The notes beneath the pieces were generated by a model. That model was not told where the DNA came from. It worked only from the letters and a program-made list of their open reading frames with translations, and made no database searches. Made by a program: the position numbers and the translations under genes. From Chrysochromulina parva (Eukaryota; Haptophyta; Prymnesiales; Chrysochromulinaceae), in NCBI GenBank assembly GCA_002887195.1, contig PJAB01001317.1:1-15418 (forward strand): 15,418 nucleotides of DNA. Reading direction: 5' to 3'. Shown here in pieces: positions 14,662 through 15,418 of the stretch (position 1 is the first letter of the stretch; each line of letters opens with the position of its first letter).

Positions 14662-15225
14662 TCGGCCATCTCTCATCTGCACCAGGAGATATACCGCTCG
14701 CGATTCGAGATCAAAGGGGATGCTCGAAGATGTTTGATGCGCAGTCACTGGTGAATGCACCGAGAGTTCGAGAGGCGATCTGATTGCTGCTCGCGCCTTT
14801 AGATTCCCTGTGGGATTCTCGAAGAGCGCTCGATCGCGCATTGCTTATGACCATCACAGGCATATGATGAGCATGAGATTGCTCCTCTTTCGATCTTTCG
14901 AAAGTCGAGCGACGATGGATCGGGTGTGTTTTCGAGCGACGATGGATCGGGTGTGTTTTCCCCGCCCCCCACCGCGATGTTAAGCCTGGTCTAGCTTTCA
15001 GCAGGGACCGGGTTGTCGCGCAGGCTCACCAGGCTGCTTGTGTAGCTCTGATGAACCGCAATCACAAGTCCATTTTTGGCTCCAGAATGCGGGATTGGGA
15101 AATTAGCGATGACCATTTTCACATTCACAGGCGCTGGATTGGGGTGCAACATCCACGTACAGTACTGTATCAACAATGAGTCGCCCGTGGGAGCACTACC
15201 AGATCCACAAAAGCAAGCCGGCGTA
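14662..15225. other. Intergenic region after the MORC fusion gene
   Basis: No complete gene is supported. It contains the 10-bp palindrome CTTTCGAAAG (14895-14904), a 27-bp tandem duplication (14905-14958), a C-rich run (about 14959-14970), and an acceptor-like TTTTCACATTCACAG (15116-15130). From 15055 a + strand frame is open to the window edge. Confidence 0.45.
14905..14958. repeat. 27-bp tandem duplication
   Basis: Two exact adjacent copies of a 27-bp unit starting TCGAGCGACGATGGATCGGG lie at 14905-14931 and 14932-14958. They sit in intergenic DNA directly beside a CTTTCGAAAG palindrome. Confidence 0.93.
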
Positions 15226-15418
15226 ATGATGCAAGCTGAGTGGGCTGCCGTGGTCACCATGTCGGCTGTCAGTGCCTACTTTATCTGGCGCGCACGTCAC
15301 CGGTTCGAGTCGTTGAAATTGTATTCCTGCTCGAGGATGACCGCAGAAGAGGTTAGCTTCATCTCGGTTCCTATTGGTGATGTTGAGCGCCAACTTCTCG
15401 CTGTCATGGAAAAGTATG
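15226..15418 (+). CDS. Partial unrecognised gene running off the right edge
   Basis: From ATG 15226 the frame stays open to the end of the window (64 codons). In fact it is open from 15055, longer than expected by chance at this moderate GC. It starts MMQAEWAAVVTMSAVSAYFIW, a hydrophobic stretch that could be a membrane segment or signal anchor, followed by basic RARHR, then a mixed soluble stretch ending IGDVERQLLAVMEKY. The start may instead be upstream, or an exon may begin at the acceptor-like CACAG at 15130. An opposite-strand frame (14991-15260) overlaps and cannot be ruled out. No family is recognised. Confidence 0.35.
   Translation, partial: MMQAEWAAVVTMSAVSAYFIWRARHRFESLKLYSCSRMTAEEVSFISVPIGDVERQLLAVMEKY

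Noticed and set aside
14991..15260. Minus-strand 89-codon frame at the right end
   Set aside because: It competes with a longer open frame on the plus strand. No domain or clear start context. Kept only as an alternative in the partial-gene entry.
15231..15312. tRNA-like A-box (GCTGAGTGG) and B-box (GGTTCGAGTC) sequences
   Set aside because: The boxes are too far apart, no acceptor stem or anticodon arm can be paired, and the stretch lies in an open coding frame.

Overview
This is eukaryotic nuclear DNA. It has GT-AG introns inside GC-rich genes, a three-repeat MYB factor, and a very large chromatin protein with MORC, AP2 and Tudor-like modules. Extreme GC at third codon positions, alanine/proline/acidic low-complexity runs, AP2 domains outside land plants, short introns, and a HET-like plus leucine-rich-repeat protein together point to a unicellular alga. 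A haptophyte is my best guess; a pelagophyte or dinoflagellate relative is possible. This placement is inferred from gene content, not from a marker gene.

All four well-supported genes lie on the + strand. (1) 128-2030: a three-exon R1R2R3-type MYB transcription factor. (2) 2965-4995: a three-exon protein with an N-terminal domain that resembles the HET/TIR-type effector domain, followed by about nine ribonuclease-inhibitor-type LRRs. Its second intron is flanked by a perfect 17-bp direct repeat, and its first intron can only be joined in frame by a non-canonical donor. (3) 5323-6870: a GT61/DUF563-like glycosyltransferase whose N-terminus is probably incomplete as modelled. (4) 7138-14661: one uninterrupted 2507-codon reading frame. 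It carries a MORC-type GHKL ATPase, several Tudor-like (Royal family) modules, an AP2 domain, an XRE-like helix-turn-helix, a C2HC zinc finger and two near-identical putative winged-helix domains. (5) 15226 to the right edge: probably the start of a further gene, which I do not recognise.

The intergenic stretches hold short tandem repeats (2116-2237, 14905-14958), an AT-rich island (about 2600-2780), and a perfect 7-bp hairpin four bases before the start codon of the giant gene. I see no tRNA, rRNA, transposase or CRISPR array.

The genes do not form a pathway. Two are nuclear regulators (MYB, MORC fusion), one is a candidate intracellular recognition/cell-fate protein (HET-like-LRR), and one is probably a Golgi/ER glycosyltransferase. 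The most notable items are the MORC-AP2-Tudor-HTH-winged-helix fusion, the HET-like-LRR architecture, and the repeat-flanked intron that looks like a recent intron gain.
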